Below are positions 43,732 through 53,404 of a DNA stretch of 64,000 bases, in pieces; positions within the stretch are counted from its first letter, which is position 1; each line of letters begins with the position of its first letter. The notes below the pieces were generated by a model. The model was not told where the DNA came from and ran no database searches. It worked only from the letters and a program-made list of their open reading frames with translations. The position numbers were made by a program, and so were the translations under genes. The stretch comes from Streptomyces sp. NBC_00425. Its GTDB lineage: Bacteria > Actinomycetota > Actinomycetes > Streptomycetales > Streptomycetaceae. The stretch is taken from positions 4,340,001 to 4,404,000 of the forward strand of contig NZ_CP107928.1 in NCBI RefSeq assembly GCF_036030735.1. Direction: 5' to 3'.

Positions 43732-44199
43732 TCAGCAGGGGTAGAGGTCGCTCATGTCGTTGGCGAACCGCTTGAACGCGGCCTTGGTGTTCGTGCCCGC
43801 TTTCCCGTCGATGCTGTCGTTGTAGTCCCACCCGAAGGCCAGCATGCGCTGCAGCGCGCGGATCGTGTTCGGGCCCGGGTCGCCGTCGATGCTGTCGTTG
43901 TAGTCCCAGTACTCGCGGAGCCAGCGCTGCATCGCCTTCCAGCTGTTGGTGCCGAGCTCTCCGTCGATGCCGCCGGTGTAGCTGGCCGGGGCGGTCCGCA
44001 GCAGGCACTGCACGTTCTTGGCCTGCTGGGTGCTGAGGCCGAAGTTCTGCGTCGCGAGGATCGCGGCCTGGGCGCTCACGGCCGCCTGTGAGGTGCCGGC
44101 GGTGTCCGCGGCGGTGGCCGCGCCGGCGCCCGCCAGGGTTCCGGCCGCGATCCCGACGGCTGCGGTGAAGCCGACGAGCGTCTTGGTCAGGGCTCGCAT
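43732..44199 (-). CDS. Small secreted protein with two peptidoglycan-binding-like repeats
   Basis: The 155-residue protein has a cleavable signal peptide (MRALTKTLVGFTAAVGIAAGTLAGAGAATAA) and two similar repeats: TGGIDGELGTNSWKAMQRWL, then NDSIDGDPGPNTIRALQRML and NDSIDGKAGTNTKAAFKRF. These are degenerate PG_binding_1 motifs, which bind cell-wall peptidoglycan. No catalytic domain follows, so it is probably a wall-binding or structural protein. GGAGGGG lies 6 nt before the ATG. Two Cys (VQCLL and the C-terminal YPC) may form a disulfide. Confidence 0.85.
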   Translation of the reverse strand: MRALTKTLVGFTAAVGIAAGTLAGAGAATAADTAGTSQAAVSAQAAILATQNFGLSTQQAKNVQCLLRTAPASYTGGIDGELGTNSWKAMQRWLREYWDYNDSIDGDPGPNTIRALQRMLAFGWDYNDSIDGKAGTNTKAAFKRFANDMSDLYPC

Positions 44200-44419
44200 T
44201 CTGTCCCCTCCGATGGTTGGTGGCCGGCCGCAGCGGCCGGCTCGGCAACGAGACTGGGGGTGCGCGGCGCCGCTCGCCACGGTCGCCGGAGAACTGACGT
44301 CCCCACGGGACGACCGCCACGCCGACCTGCGAGGACGTGACGTTCCGGGACGTGTCGGCGGGACGGCCGCGGCGGCGGGCGGGGACCGGATGTCAGTGGC
44401 TGCCCGTACAGTCGCCGGC

Positions 44420-45205
44420 ATGGCGACTCTTCCCAACCCGCTGCCGGGGCTCGCGTCCGATCCGAGCGGGCGCTCCCTCGGGCTGCAGCTTCCTCCGGGG
44501 ACACTGATCGACGCGACCGACGAGGGCCCGTGGCACGAGCCGTTGCTGTGGCATGCGCAGCGGTCGGCCGCTTCGGGCAACTGGGCCGCGCTCGGCGGGA
44601 GTTCGGCGCGGGCCGGGCTGCTGCCGGTGCTGGTCGACCTGGGCGGCTCCCGAGGTGGCCCGCAGGACTGGGAGTTGACGCCCGGTCAGATGTCGTACCC
44701 GGGCGACCACGACGCGGAGGACGTGCTGGCGGAGTTCTGGGAGGAGTGCGCGGCCGACGGCGAGGAGTGGCCGGGCCTGGCCGACGGCCTCACCCTCGCC
44801 TCCGACCCGGACGCGCGCGCCGCGCAGGTCGCCGACGCGCTGGCCGGCGAGAGCGGTTCCCTCTTCGCGGCTCCCCACCTCGCCCTGGTCCCGGCGCGCC
44901 GCAGCGCGGACGTGCCCGCGGCGATCGGCTGGACGGGCCCGGCCAACCACGAGAACGACACGGCTCGGCTGTGCGCGGTGCTGCGCTCGTGGGAGGACCG
45001 CTTCGGCATACGGGTCGTCGGGCTCGGCTTCGACGTGCTCGTGCTCTCCGTGGCCGCACCGCCCGCCACGCCCGCGGAGGCGGCGGCGGTGGCCGCCGAG
45101 CACTTCGCGTTCTGCCCGGACAACGTCCTGCAGGACGAGGGAGACCTGGCGTCCTACGCGAAACGGCTCGTCGGCGAGCACGCCTGGTCCTTCTGGTGGG
45201 ACTGA
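44420..45205 (+). CDS. DUF4253 domain protein
   Basis: This 261-residue soluble protein matches the DUF4253 family in its C-terminal half: APHLALVPARRSADVPAAIGWTGPANHENDTARLCAVLRSWEDRFGIRVVGLGFDVLVLSVA and EHFAFCPDNVLQ...LVGEHAWSFWWD. The function is unknown; members occur widely in Streptomyces and often near toxin-immunity-like genes, though no such neighbour is present here. The ATG at 44420 is followed at once by a conserved-looking NPLPGLASDPSG. It ends 19 bp from the convergent aminotransferase gene. Confidence 0.8.
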   Translation: MATLPNPLPGLASDPSGRSLGLQLPPGTLIDATDEGPWHEPLLWHAQRSAASGNWAALGGSSARAGLLPVLVDLGGSRGGPQDWELTPGQMSYPGDHDAEDVLAEFWEECAADGEEWPGLADGLTLASDPDARAAQVADALAGESGSLFAAPHLALVPARRSADVPAAIGWTGPANHENDTARLCAVLRSWEDRFGIRVVGLGFDVLVLSVAAPPATPAEAAAVAAEHFAFCPDNVLQDEGDLASYAKRLVGEHAWSFWWD

Positions 45206-45224
45206 CGGCGCTCCCCCACACCCG

Positions 45225-46430
45225 TCACCCCTTGATTCCGCGCTCCAGCCTGCGCAGTCCCTCCGCGATCTCCTGCGGCGTCTGCGTCACGAAGCACAGG
45301 CGCAGGGTCGAGCGGTCGGGGTCGCCCGCGTAGAAGGGGGCGCCGGGCACATAGGCCACGTCCTGGGCGACGACCTGCGGGAGGAGGGCCGTGGTGTCGT
45401 ACGCGTCGGGGAGGCGGGCCCAGAGGAACATCCCGCCCTCCGGCGTGTTCCACACCGACCCGTCCGGCAGCGCCTCGCCCAGCCCCGCCAGCATGGCGTC
45501 GCGCCGTTCGCGGTACACGGCGGCCACCCGTCCCACATGGGCGTCGAGGTCCTCGACGGCCAGGTAGCGGGCGGCGGCGAGCTGGTTGACGGTCGGCGTG
45601 TGCAGGTCCGCGGCCTGCTTGGCGACGACGCAGGCCCGCAGCAGTTCGGCGGGGGCGCGCAGCCAGCCCAGCCGTATGCCGGGGGCCATGACCTTGGAGA
45701 AGGAGCCGAGCAGCACCGTGCGGTCGCGGGCGTCGGGGTGGGCGGCGATCCAGGGCACGCGTGCGCCGTCGTAACGGAGTTCGCCGTAGGGGTCGTCCTC
45801 GACGATCCACAGGCCGTGCCGGGCGGCGACGGAGGCGAGGGCGGCGCGGCGTCCTGCGGGGAGGGTGCGGCCGGTGGGGTTCTGGAAGGTGGGAACGGTG
45901 TAGAGCAGTTTGGGGCGTTCGCGGACGACGAGGTCCGCGAGCGCCTCGGGGTCGGGGCCGTCCGCGTCGCCGGGCACGGCGAGGATCCGCGCGCCCGCCA
46001 GTCCGAAGACCTGGAGGGCGGCCAGATAGCAGGGGGCCTCGACGAGGACGGTGTCGCCGGGGTCGAGCAGCGCGCTCGCCAGCAGGGACAGCGCCTGCTG
46101 GGAGCCGGTGGTGACGAGGAGGTCGTCCGCGGCGGTGGGCAGCCCGCGGGCGGTCGTCCGGGCGGCGAGCCGTTCCCGCAGGGCGGGTTCGCCCTCGGTC
46201 GTGGAGTACTGCAGGGCCCGCGCCGGGGCCTCTTCCAGGACGTGGCGGAACGCGGCGGCCACGCCTTCGCGGTCGAACAGCTCGGGCGCGGGCAGCCCGC
46301 CCGCGAAGTTGATCACCTCGGGGCGGGCGGTGACGGCGAGGATGTCCCGCACGGGTGAGCCGCCGATCGACCGGCTGCGGGCGGCGAGCGGGGGAACCGA
46401 GCGGGGCGCGGACACGGATGCGACAGTCAT
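45225..46430 (-). CDS. PLP-dependent aminotransferase (class I/II, LysN-like)
   Basis: This 401-residue fold-type I aminotransferase has PLP-lysine in LLGSFSKVMAPGIRLGW, the phosphate-binding TTGSQQALSLLA, FQNPTGRTLP for substrate carboxylate contact, and VEDDPYGELRYDG with the PLP ring-contacting Asp and Tyr. Overall it resembles 2-aminoadipate/aromatic aminotransferases, the catalytic half of MocR-type regulators without the GntR domain. The amino donor cannot be fixed from sequence. RSRSIGGSPVRDILAVTARPEVINFAGGLP is the typical N-terminal signature. Confidence 0.9.
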   Translation of the reverse strand: MTVASVSAPRSVPPLAARSRSIGGSPVRDILAVTARPEVINFAGGLPAPELFDREGVAAAFRHVLEEAPARALQYSTTEGEPALRERLAARTTARGLPTAADDLLVTTGSQQALSLLASALLDPGDTVLVEAPCYLAALQVFGLAGARILAVPGDADGPDPEALADLVVRERPKLLYTVPTFQNPTGRTLPAGRRAALASVAARHGLWIVEDDPYGELRYDGARVPWIAAHPDARDRTVLLGSFSKVMAPGIRLGWLRAPAELLRACVVAKQAADLHTPTVNQLAAARYLAVEDLDAHVGRVAAVYRERRDAMLAGLGEALPDGSVWNTPEGGMFLWARLPDAYDTTALLPQVVAQDVAYVPGAPFYAGDPDRSTLRLCFVTQTPQEIAEGLRRLERGIKG

Positions 46431-46689
46431 GCCCGCACCCTAAGGAGATACGTGCCGCCTACACCTGGGTTTCTGACATATGGACGGCCCGGGAACCCGG
46501 ACCCTTCCGCCGCCGAGGTGTCCGCACCCGGCGGGCACGGGCTCGGGCAGCTCGGCAGGCGCTCGGGCGTCCCACACCCCGTCCCGTACCGGCGGCGTTT
46601 TCGCAGGTCGGACGCCATGGGACCGCTGCGGCGTCCCGAATCGGGCCACGGATGTGGAAGGCGCGAGCCGTACGGCGCAGGCTTGCCCC

Positions 46690-46905
46690 ATGCCCACTCG
46701 CCCCGCTCCCCCCACCCGGCGTCGCGTCCGTCTGCTCGCCGTCGCGCTCACCGCCGCCGCGGCCCTCACCCTCACCGCGTGCCGTGACGGCGAGGGCCTG
46801 CGCGACGAGGGCCCGTCCAGCTCCAGCACCCTGACCGGCTCCGGCCCGGTGACCGGCTCGGGCGCCCTGACCGGCTCGGGCCCCGGCTCAGGTGACCGGA
46901 GCTAG
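46690..46905 (+). CDS. Small lipoprotein, 71 residues
   Basis: This short protein has a basic N-terminus, a hydrophobic stretch ([19 protein letters not shown]) and a lipobox Cys near residue 31. The mature part is almost entirely Ser/Gly/Thr-rich, with the imperfect repeats [22 protein letters not shown]. It looks like a lipid-anchored linker rather than an enzyme. Its TAG stop shares bases with the TAG of the convergent hemB gene (CTAG at 46902-46905), a 4-nt tail-to-tail overlap. The coding call rests on signal-peptide quality, so confidence is moderate. Confidence 0.6.
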   Translation: MPTRPAPPTRRRVRLLAVALTAAAALTLTACRDGEGLRDEGPSSSSTLTGSGPVTGSGALTGSGPGSGDRS

Positions 46906-47894
46906 CGCAGTTTCCGGGCCGCCTCGGTGGCCCAGTAGGTGAGGATGTTCCGGGCGCCGGCTCGCTTGATCCCGGTCAGCGTCTCGAGGATCGCCCGGTC
47001 ACGGTCGATCCAGCCCTTCTCGGCGGCGGCCTCGATCATGGAGTACTCGCCGGAGATCTGGTAGGCGGCGACCGGCACGTCCACGGCGTCGGCGACCCGG
47101 GCCAGGATGTCCAGGTAGGGGCCGGCCGGCTTGACCATGACCATGTCCGCGCCCTCCTCCAGGTCGAGGGCGAGCTCGCGCATCGACTCGCGGAGGTTGG
47201 CCGGGTCCTGCTGGTAGGTCTTGCGGTCGCCCGTCAGCGAGGAGCCGACGGCCTCCCGGAACGGCCCGTAGAAGGCGGACGCGTACTTGGCGGTGTACGC
47301 GAGGATCGAGACGTCCTCCCGCCCGATCTGGTCGAGCGCGTCGCGGACGACCCCGATCTGGCCGTCCATCATCCCGCTCGGCCCCACCACATGGGCGCCC
47401 GCGTCGGCCTGCACCTGCGCCATCTCCGCGTACCGCTCGAGGGTGGCGTCGTTGTCGACGCGCCCCTCGTCGTCCAGCACGCCGCAGTGCCCGTGGTCGG
47501 TCGTCTCGTCCAGGCACAGGTCGGACATGACGAGCAGGTCGTCCCCCACCTCGGCGCGGACGTCGCGGATGGCGACCTGCAGAATCCCGTCCGGATCGGT
47601 CCCCGGCGTCCCGAGGGCGTCCTTCTTGGACTCCTCCGGCACCCCGAACAGCATGATCCCGGAGATCCCCGCCTCGACGGCCTCCAGCGCGGCCTTCTTC
47701 AGGCTGTCCCGCGTGTGCTGGACGACCCCCGGCATCGAAGTGATCGGCACCGGCTCGCTCACGCCCTCCCGCACGAACGCGGGCAGGATGAAGTCGGCCG
47801 GATGCAACCGCGTCTCCGCGACCATGCGTCGCATGACCGGAGTGGTGCGCAGCCGCCGGGGACGCGTCCCGGGAAAGGATCCGTACTTCGTCAT
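46902..47894 (-). CDS. hemB: Delta-aminolevulinic acid dehydratase (porphobilinogen synthase)
   Basis: This 330-residue enzyme condenses two 5-aminolevulinate molecules into porphobilinogen. The two Schiff-base lysines lie in [17 protein letters not shown] and [14 protein letters not shown]. The metal-site segment is [15 protein letters not shown] with Asp/Thr in place of the zinc-binding Cys cluster, so this is the Mg-dependent type. It lies 226 bp beyond hemD in the same direction but behind a terminator-like hairpin, so it is probably a separate transcript. Confidence 0.97.
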   Translation of the reverse strand: MTKYGSFPGTRPRRLRTTPVMRRMVAETRLHPADFILPAFVREGVSEPVPITSMPGVVQHTRDSLKKAALEAVEAGISGIMLFGVPEESKKDALGTPGTDPDGILQVAIRDVRAEVGDDLLVMSDLCLDETTDHGHCGVLDDEGRVDNDATLERYAEMAQVQADAGAHVVGPSGMMDGQIGVVRDALDQIGREDVSILAYTAKYASAFYGPFREAVGSSLTGDRKTYQQDPANLRESMRELALDLEEGADMVMVKPAGPYLDILARVADAVDVPVAAYQISGEYSMIEAAAEKGWIDRDRAILETLTGIKRAGARNILTYWATEAARKLR

Positions 47895-48027
47895 GCGCCC
47901 TACGCTACGCCCGGCCCGCGCCCCCGTTTGCCGACGCCCAGTCGGCCCAGGGCGGGGCGCCCCGCCTCCGCCCGGCTTCCACGGCGCCGCGGGACGAGAC
48001 CCCCGTCGGGAGAGACGCCGTCGGCCA

Positions 48028-48070
48028 GGTCCCCTTCGACGGGGTCCCTTCGACGGGGTCCCCTTCAGGG
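48028..48070. repeat. Three tandem 14-15-bp units upstream of hemB
   Basis: Units of the type GGTCCCCTTCGACGG occur three times in tandem (15, 14 and 14 bp, the last degenerate) between hemD and hemB. They lie about 134-176 bp upstream of the hemB start. No regulator is known to me for this motif; it may be simple slippage. Confidence 0.6.
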
Positions 48071-48080
48071 CCGTAGCGGG

Positions 48081-48106
48081 GTCCCGGGGGCCGCAGCCCC
48101 CGGGAC
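48081..48106 (-). terminator. Terminator hairpin downstream of hemD
   Basis: An 11-bp perfect stem (GTCCCGGGGGC with its complement) and a CGCA loop lie 14 bp beyond the hemD stop. It should end the rex-hemA-hemC-hemD transcript before hemB. Confidence 0.8.
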
Positions 48107-48120
48107 GGTCACCCCGCCGC

Positions 48121-49827
48121 TCAGGTCGCGCGCCTCCGGCGCGCGCCCGGACGGCGCTCGCTCGGGCGGCTGACCGGGTCCCCGGCCTCCTGGGCCGCCG
48201 CGCGCCGGCGCAGACCGAAGTCGGCCAGCGCCTCGGCGAGCTTGTGCACCGACGGCTCGGGAGCCATCACGTCGACCCGCAGCCCGTGCTCCTCGGCCGT
48301 CTTGGCGGTCGCCGGGCCGATGCACGCGATGACGGTGACGTTGTGCGGCTTGCCCGCGATGCCCACCAGGTTGCGCACGGTGGACGACGACGTGAAGAGC
48401 ACGGCGTCGAAACCGCCGCCCTTGATCGCCTCACGCGTCTCCGCCGGCGGCGGCGAGGCCCGAACGGTCCGGTAGGCGGTGACGTCGTCGACCTCCCAGC
48501 CCAGCTCGATGAGCCCGGCCACCAGGGTCTCGGTGGCGATGTCGGCACGCGGCAGGAACACCCGGTCGATCGGGTCGAAGACGGGGTCGTAGGGCGGCCA
48601 GTCCTCGAGGAGCCCGGCGGCCGACTGCTCGCCGCTCGGCACCAGGTCCGGCTTCACGCCGAAGGCGATCAGCGCCTTCGCGGTCTGCTCGCCCACCGCG
48701 GCCACCTTGATGCCCGCGAAGGCACGCGCGTCGAGCCCGTACTCCTCGAACTTCTCCCGCACCGCCTTGACGGCGTTGACGGAGGTGAACGCGATCCACT
48801 CGTAGCGTCCGGTCACCAGGCCCTTGACCGCGCGCTCCATCTGCTGGGGCGTGCGCGGCGGCTCGACGGCGATCGTCGGCACCTCGTGCGGCACGGCCCC
48901 GTACGACCGCAGCTGGTCGGAGAGCGACACCGCCTGCTCCTTCGTGCGCGGCACGAGGACCTTCCAGCCGAACAGCGGCTTGGACTCGAACCACGACAGC
49001 TGGTGGCGCTGGGCGGGGGCGGAACGCTCTCCGACCACCACTATCACCGGCCGGCCGCCCTCCGGGGAGGGCAGCACCTTCGCCTGCTTCAGCGTCTGGG
49101 CGATCGTGCCGAGCGTCGCCGACCACGTCCGCTGCCGGGTCGTCGTGCCCGCCACGGTGACCGTCATCGGCGTGTCCGGCTTACGGCCCGCCGAGACCAG
49201 CTCGCCCGCGGCCGAGGCCACCGAGTCGAGGGTCGTCGACACGACGACGGTGCCGTCGGAGGCGCCGACCTCGGTCCAGCAGCGGTCCGAGGCCGTGCGC
49301 GCGTCCACGAACCGGACGTCCGCGCCCTGTGCGTCACGCAGCGGCACACCGGCGTACGCGGGCACACCGACGGCGGCCGCGATGCCGGGGACCACCTCGA
49401 AGGGAACGCCGGCGGCAGCGCACGCGAGCATTTCCTCCGCCGCGTACGTATCCAGTCCCGGGTCCCCGGACACCGCACGGACGACCCGCCTGCCGCCCCG
49501 CGCGGCCTCCATGACAAGATGTGCGGCATCGCGCACAGCGGGTGCCTCAGCGGTTGTTGACGTGCCGTCAACGATCGTCGGACGGGGTGCGCCCGTGAGC
49601 GGGAGCGGGTCCGGCGAAGGACCCGCGTCCGCGTTCACGACGGCGACCCCCGGCCTGGCGTGCGTCCGCACGACGTCGAGCACCTCGTGCTCGGCGACGA
49701 GGACGTCCGCGTGCGCCAGCGCCTCCACGGCGCGCAGAGTCAGCAGTCCCGGATCCCCGGGTCCGGCACCCAGGAAGGTGACGTGCCCGTGTTCAGGACC
49801 GGCGGCTGGAAGGGCGGTGGGGCTCAC
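48121..49827 (-). CDS. hemD: Fused uroporphyrinogen-III C-methyltransferase / uroporphyrinogen-III synthase
   Basis: This 568-residue protein joins two activities. Residues about 15-265 resemble the CobA/SUMT tetrapyrrole methylase: [61 protein letters not shown]. Residues about 285-535 form Hem[52 protein letters not shown]. It closes the uroporphyrinogen III ring and may methylate it towards sirohaem or cobalamin. A basic Arg-rich tail ends the protein. The GTG start at 49827 overlaps the hemC stop (GTGA). Confidence 0.95.
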   Translation of the reverse strand: MSPTALPAAGPEHGHVTFLGAGPGDPGLLTLRAVEALAHADVLVAEHEVLDVVRTHARPGVAVVNADAGPSPDPLPLTGAPRPTIVDGTSTTAEAPAVRDAAHLVMEAARGGRRVVRAVSGDPGLDTYAAEEMLACAAAGVPFEVVPGIAAAVGVPAYAGVPLRDAQGADVRFVDARTASDRCWTEVGASDGTVVVSTTLDSVASAAGELVSAGRKPDTPMTVTVAGTTTRQRTWSATLGTIAQTLKQAKVLPSPEGGRPVIVVVGERSAPAQRHQLSWFESKPLFGWKVLVPRTKEQAVSLSDQLRSYGAVPHEVPTIAVEPPRTPQQMERAVKGLVTGRYEWIAFTSVNAVKAVREKFEEYGLDARAFAGIKVAAVGEQTAKALIAFGVKPDLVPSGEQSAAGLLEDWPPYDPVFDPIDRVFLPRADIATETLVAGLIELGWEVDDVTAYRTVRASPPPAETREAIKGGGFDAVLFTSSSTVRNLVGIAGKPHNVTVIACIGPATAKTAEEHGLRVDVMAPEPSVHKLAEALADFGLRRRAAAQEAGDPVSRPSERRPGARRRRAT

Positions 49828-50789
49828 TGTGCTCGCTCCCCCATCAGACCGGCCGCGCCCTGGGCGAGCATCTCGGCGGCGAGTTCGCGACCGAGCGCCA
49901 TTGCCCCGTCGTGCGTCTCGGGCACGGGACCGGTGGTGGACAGCTGCACCGTACGAGCGCCGTCGGTGGTGCCGACGACGCCGCGCAGGCGCATCTCCTT
50001 GACAATCTGCCCGTCGGCCAGAAGGTCGGCCAGCGCGCCCACAGGGGCGCTGCAGCCGGCCTCCAGGGCGGCGAGCAGGGACCTTTCGGCAGTGACGGCG
50101 ACCCGGGTGAAGGGGTCGTCGAGTTCGCCGAGCGCGGCGATCAGCGCTGCGTCGTCCGCGGCGCATTCGATCGCCAGTGCTCCCTGGCCGGGAGCGGGCA
50201 GAACCGTGTCTATCGACAGGAAGTCGGTGACCTCGTCGATGCGGCCGATGCGGCTCAGGCCGGCCGCGGCCAGCACCACCGCGTCCAGCTCGCCGTCGTG
50301 CACGTACCGAATCCGGGTGTCGACGTTCCCGCGTATCGGGACCGTCTCGATGTCCAGCCCGTGGGCGCGTGCGTACGCGTTCAGCTGGGCCATGCGACGG
50401 GGCGAGCCGGTGCCGATGCGCGCCCCGCGCGGCAGGTCGGTGAACTTCAGCGCGTCCCGGGCGACGATCACGTCGCGGGGGTCCTCGCGCACCGGCACGG
50501 CGGCCAGGACCAGGTCCTCGGGCTGCGTGGTGGGGAGGTCCTTCAGCGAGTGAACCGCGAAGTCGACCTCACCCCTTGCCAGCGCTTCGCGCAGCGCGGT
50601 CACGAATACGCCCGTGCCGCCGATCTGCGCCAGCTGCTCTCGGGAGACGTCGCCGTAGGTGGTGATCTCGACGAGTTCCACGGGCCGTCCGGTCACCCGG
50701 CTCACGGCGTCCGCGACCTGCCCGGACTGGGCCATGGCGAGTTTGCTGCGCCTCGTCCCCAGTCTCAGTGCCTTACTCATGCCGCTCAT
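49824..50789 (-). CDS. hemC: Hydroxymethylbilane synthase
   Basis: This 321-residue enzyme polymerises four porphobilinogens into hydroxymethylbilane. The dipyrromethane-cofactor Cys lies in LAALEAGCSAPVGAL. Family motifs LRLGTRRSKLAMAQ, FAVHSLKDLPTTQPEDL and IGTGSPRRMAQLNA are intact. Its ATG overlaps the hemA stop by 4 nt, and its stop overlaps the hemD start. The second start M4 (MSKALRLGTR) is an alternative. It is in the rex-hemA-hemC-hemD operon. Confidence 0.97.
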   Translation of the reverse strand: MSGMSKALRLGTRRSKLAMAQSGQVADAVSRVTGRPVELVEITTYGDVSREQLAQIGGTGVFVTALREALARGEVDFAVHSLKDLPTTQPEDLVLAAVPVREDPRDVIVARDALKFTDLPRGARIGTGSPRRMAQLNAYARAHGLDIETVPIRGNVDTRIRYVHDGELDAVVLAAAGLSRIGRIDEVTDFLSIDTVLPAPGQGALAIECAADDAALIAALGELDDPFTRVAVTAERSLLAALEAGCSAPVGALADLLADGQIVKEMRLRGVVGTTDGARTVQLSTTGPVPETHDGAMALGRELAAEMLAQGAAGLMGERAQ

Positions 50790-52522
50790 GCCGGCCCTCG
50801 GTTCTGTGCGTTCTTCTCGGTGCTGTCCTCGGCCCGGGACACGGCAGCCACCGTTTCCTGGTCGAGGTCGAACAGGGTCCGCAGCGCGTCCGCGTACCCG
50901 GCGCCGCCGGGCTCGGCCGCGAGCTGCTTGACCCGTACGGTCGGCGCGTGCAGCAGCTTGTCGACGACGCGCTTGACGGTCTGCGTGATCTCCGCGCGGT
51001 GCTTGTCGTCCAGGCCGGGCAGCCGCCCGTCCAGCCGGGCCATCTCGCCGGCCACGACGTCGGCGGCCATGGCGCGCAGCGCGACCACGGTGGGGGTGAT
51101 GTGCGCGGCCCGCTGTGCGGCGCCGAAGGCGGCGACCTCGTCGGCGACGATCCGCCGCACCTGGTCGACGTCGGCGGCCATCGGCGCGTCGGCGGAGGCC
51201 TCGGAGAGCGACTCGATGTCGACCAGCCGCACCCCGGCGAGTCGGTGCGCGGCCGTGTCGACGTCCCGCGGCATCGCGAGGTCGAGCAGGAAGAGGACGG
51301 GCTGCGGCCGCGCCGGCACGGCGACCGGCTCGGGCCTGCGGCGCTCGGGGATGCGGCCGACGGCGGCGGCGGTCGCGGCGAGCGCGGTGATCAGCTCGGC
51401 GTCGGTCTCGGGGCTGCGGCGGGCGACGAGCCGGCGGTCCACGGCCGCGTTGTCGACCCAGGCGGCGTGCTGCTCCAGCGTGGCGGCGTCCATGCCGGCG
51501 ACGGCGGCCTCCCCCATCACGGAGAAGCCGGACTGCTGCACGGCGGACTGCTGCACGGCGGACTGCTGCGCGGCGGCCAGGTCGAGCGGGCAGTTCTCGT
51601 CCGCGCCGACCGAGGTGGGCGGCAGCGGCTGTACGTCCGGGGCGGCGCTCTCCTCGGCGAAGGCGGCGGGCGCCCCGGTACGGCCCTCGACGGCGGCGGC
51701 GACCGCTTCCGCCGTCAGGACCAGGCCCGTCGCGCCGGTACAGGAGACGGCCACGTCGGCACGTGTCAGCTCGGCCGGCACCGATTCCATCGGTACCGCG
51801 CGGGCCGACACGTCCGCCGTGCCGCCGCCCTCCGTCAGTATCTGGGCGAGCCGCTCGGCGCGGTCGAGGGTGCGGTTGGCGACCACCAGCTCGGTGATCC
51901 CGGCGCGCGCCAGGGTGGCGGCGGCCAGCGAGGACATGGAGCCGGCGCCGATGACGAGGGCGCGCTTGCCCCGGGCCCAGTCCCGCACGTCCTCGCCCGC
52001 GGCCAGCTGCTCCAGGCCGAAGGTGACCAGGGACTGCCCGGCGCGGTCGATGCCGGTCTCGGAGTGGGCGCGCTTGCCGACCCTGAGGGCCTGCTGGAAC
52101 AGGTCGTTCAGCAGCCGTCCGGCGGTGTGCAGCTCCTGCGCCCGGGCCAGCGAGTCCTTGATCTGCCCGAGGATCTGCCCCTCGCCGACGACCATGGAGT
52201 CCAGCCCGCAGGCCACCGAGAAGAAGTGGTGGACGGCACGGTCCTCGTAGTGCACGTAGAGATAGGGAGTGAGCTCCTCGAGGCCGACGCCGCTGTGCTG
52301 GGCGAGCAGCGTGGAGAGCTCGGCGACGCCCGCGTGGAACTTGTCCACGTCGGCGTACAGCTCGATCCGGTTGCAGGTGGCGAGGACGGCGGCCTCGGCG
52401 GCGGGTTCGGCGGCGACCGTGTCCTGGAGCAGCTTGAACTGGGCGTCCGTGGACAGCGAGGCGCGCTCCAGCACGCTCACGGGGGCGCTGCGGTGGCTCA
52501 GTCCGACGACGAGGAGGCTCAT
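50786..52522 (-). CDS. hemA: Glutamyl-tRNA reductase with a long insertion
   Basis: This enzyme reduces glutamyl-tRNA to glutamate-1-semialdehyde, the substrate of HemL encoded at 17.3 kb. Catalytic Cys lies in AVLATCNRIELYADV, the N-terminal GLSHRSAPVSVLERAS is conserved, GEGQILGQIKDSL is present, and NADPH binds at ALVIGAGSMSSLAAATLA. At 578 residues it is about 150 longer than enterobacterial HemA. The extra sequence is an Ala/Gln/Arg-rich insertion of roughly residues 283-413, between LVLTAEAVAAAVEGR and PVLFLLDLAMPRDVD. It overlaps rex upstream by 4 nt (ATGA). Confidence 0.97.
   Translation of the reverse strand: MSLLVVGLSHRSAPVSVLERASLSTDAQFKLLQDTVAAEPAAEAAVLATCNRIELYADVDKFHAGVAELSTLLAQHSGVGLEELTPYLYVHYEDRAVHHFFSVACGLDSMVVGEGQILGQIKDSLARAQELHTAGRLLNDLFQQALRVGKRAHSETGIDRAGQSLVTFGLEQLAAGEDVRDWARGKRALVIGAGSMSSLAAATLARAGITELVVANRTLDRAERLAQILTEGGGTADVSARAVPMESVPAELTRADVAVSCTGATGLVLTAEAVAAAVEGRTGAPAAFAEESAAPDVQPLPPTSVGADENCPLDLAAAQQSAVQQSAVQQSGFSVMGEAAVAGMDAATLEQHAAWVDNAAVDRRLVARRSPETDAELITALAATAAAVGRIPERRRPEPVAVPARPQPVLFLLDLAMPRDVDTAAHRLAGVRLVDIESLSEASADAPMAADVDQVRRIVADEVAAFGAAQRAAHITPTVVALRAMAADVVAGEMARLDGRLPGLDDKHRAEITQTVKRVVDKLLHAPTVRVKQLAAEPGGAGYADALRTLFDLDQETVAAVSRAEDSTEKNAQNRGPA
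51531..51575 (-). repeat. Three tandem 15-nt coding repeats in hemA
   Basis: Three 15-bp units differing at one position encode repeated S-A-V-Q-Q-type pentapeptides (QQSAVQQSAVQQSGF) inside the hemA insertion. In-frame slippage there would lengthen or shorten a flexible loop without harming the enzyme core. Confidence 0.9.
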
Positions 52523-53283
52523 GCCGGCATCACGGCGGGCACGTCCCCGTCGGGTCCCTGGTCGGTGGAGGCGTCGCGGCCGACGGGCGCGGGGGCGGCG
52601 GCGTCGCTCGCCGCGGCCTCCTCGACGGCCTTGCGCTGCTCGTGGAAGGCGAGGATCTGCAGCTCGATGGAGAGGTCGACCTTGCGCACGTCGACGCCGT
52701 CCGGCACGGACAGCACGGTCGGCGCGAAGTTCAGGATGGAGGTGATGCCGGCGGCCACGAGCCGGTCGCAGACCTGCTGGGCGACGCCGGGCGGGGTGGT
52801 GATGACGCCGATGGAGACGCCGTTCTCGGAGATGATCTTCTCCAGGCCGTCGCTGTGCTGCACGGCGATCCCGGCGACCTGCTTCCCGGCCATCGCGAGG
52901 TCGGCGTCGATGAGCGCCGCGACCCGGAAACCGCGCGAGGCGAACCCGCCGTAGTTGGCGAGCGCCGCGCCGAGGTTTCCGATGCCGACGATGACGACCG
53001 GCCAGTCCTGGGTGAGGCCCAGCTCACGCGAGATCTGGTAGACGAGATACTCGACGTCGTAGCCGACACCGCGCGTTCCGTAGGAACCCAGGTAGGAGAA
53101 GTCCTTGCGCAGCTTCGCGGAGTTGACCCCCGCGGCGGCTGCGAGCTCCTCGGAGGAGACCGTGGGCACCGAGCGCTCCGACAGTGCGGTCAGCGCGCGG
53201 AGGTACAGCGGAAGGCGGGCGACGGTGGCCTCGGGAATCCCTCGGCTACGGGTCGCCGGTCGGTGAGTTCGGCCAGTTGCCAC
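52519..53283 (-). CDS. rex: Redox-sensing transcriptional repressor Rex
   Basis: This 254-residue repressor senses the NADH/NAD ratio. The N-terminal winged helix has ATVARLPLYLRALTALSERSVPTVSSEELAAAAGVNSAKLRKDFSYLGSYGTRGVGY. The Rossmann domain has VVIVGIGNLGAALANYGGF, ALIDADLAMAGK and GVITTPPGVAQQVCDRL. NADH binding releases it from DNA. The GTG at 53283 has GGAG 4 nt upstream and matches the usual N-terminus. It heads the rex-hemA-hemC-hemD operon, and a Rex operator lies about 75-95 bp upstream, so it represses itself and haem synthesis. The C-terminus has an Ala/Asp-rich tail. Confidence 0.97.
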   Translation of the reverse strand: MATGRTHRPATRSRGIPEATVARLPLYLRALTALSERSVPTVSSEELAAAAGVNSAKLRKDFSYLGSYGTRGVGYDVEYLVYQISRELGLTQDWPVVIVGIGNLGAALANYGGFASRGFRVAALIDADLAMAGKQVAGIAVQHSDGLEKIISENGVSIGVITTPPGVAQQVCDRLVAAGITSILNFAPTVLSVPDGVDVRKVDLSIELQILAFHEQRKAVEEAAASDAAAPAPVGRDASTDQGPDGDVPAVMPA

Positions 53284-53358
53284 GGTGCTCCTGCGGGTAG
53301 AGCGGGGCTGCAGGCGGTCACATGTTCCCAGACCGCCCCGTCGAGTGCAGGCTATGTC

Positions 53359-53378
53359 TTTGTGAACGCGTGCACAAA
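53359..53378 (-). promoter_or_regulatory. Rex operator (ROP) upstream of rex
   Basis: TTTGTGAACGCGTGCACAAA is a near-perfect palindrome matching the Rex consensus TTGTG-N8-CACAA, with the TGTGAACGCG half typical of S. coelicolor ROP sites. It is 76 bp upstream of the rex GTG. Repression of rex-hem transcription from such a site is established in S. coelicolor; function here is inferred from sequence and position. Confidence 0.9.
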
Positions 53379-53404
53379 GATGGTGTCCGATTTGCCCGGC
53401 CAAC

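Noticed and set aside
46452..46787. Possible small gene with AAGGAGATA before a GTG
   Set aside because: The product is Arg/Pro/His-rich shadow-like sequence overlapping the better-supported lipoprotein at 46690.
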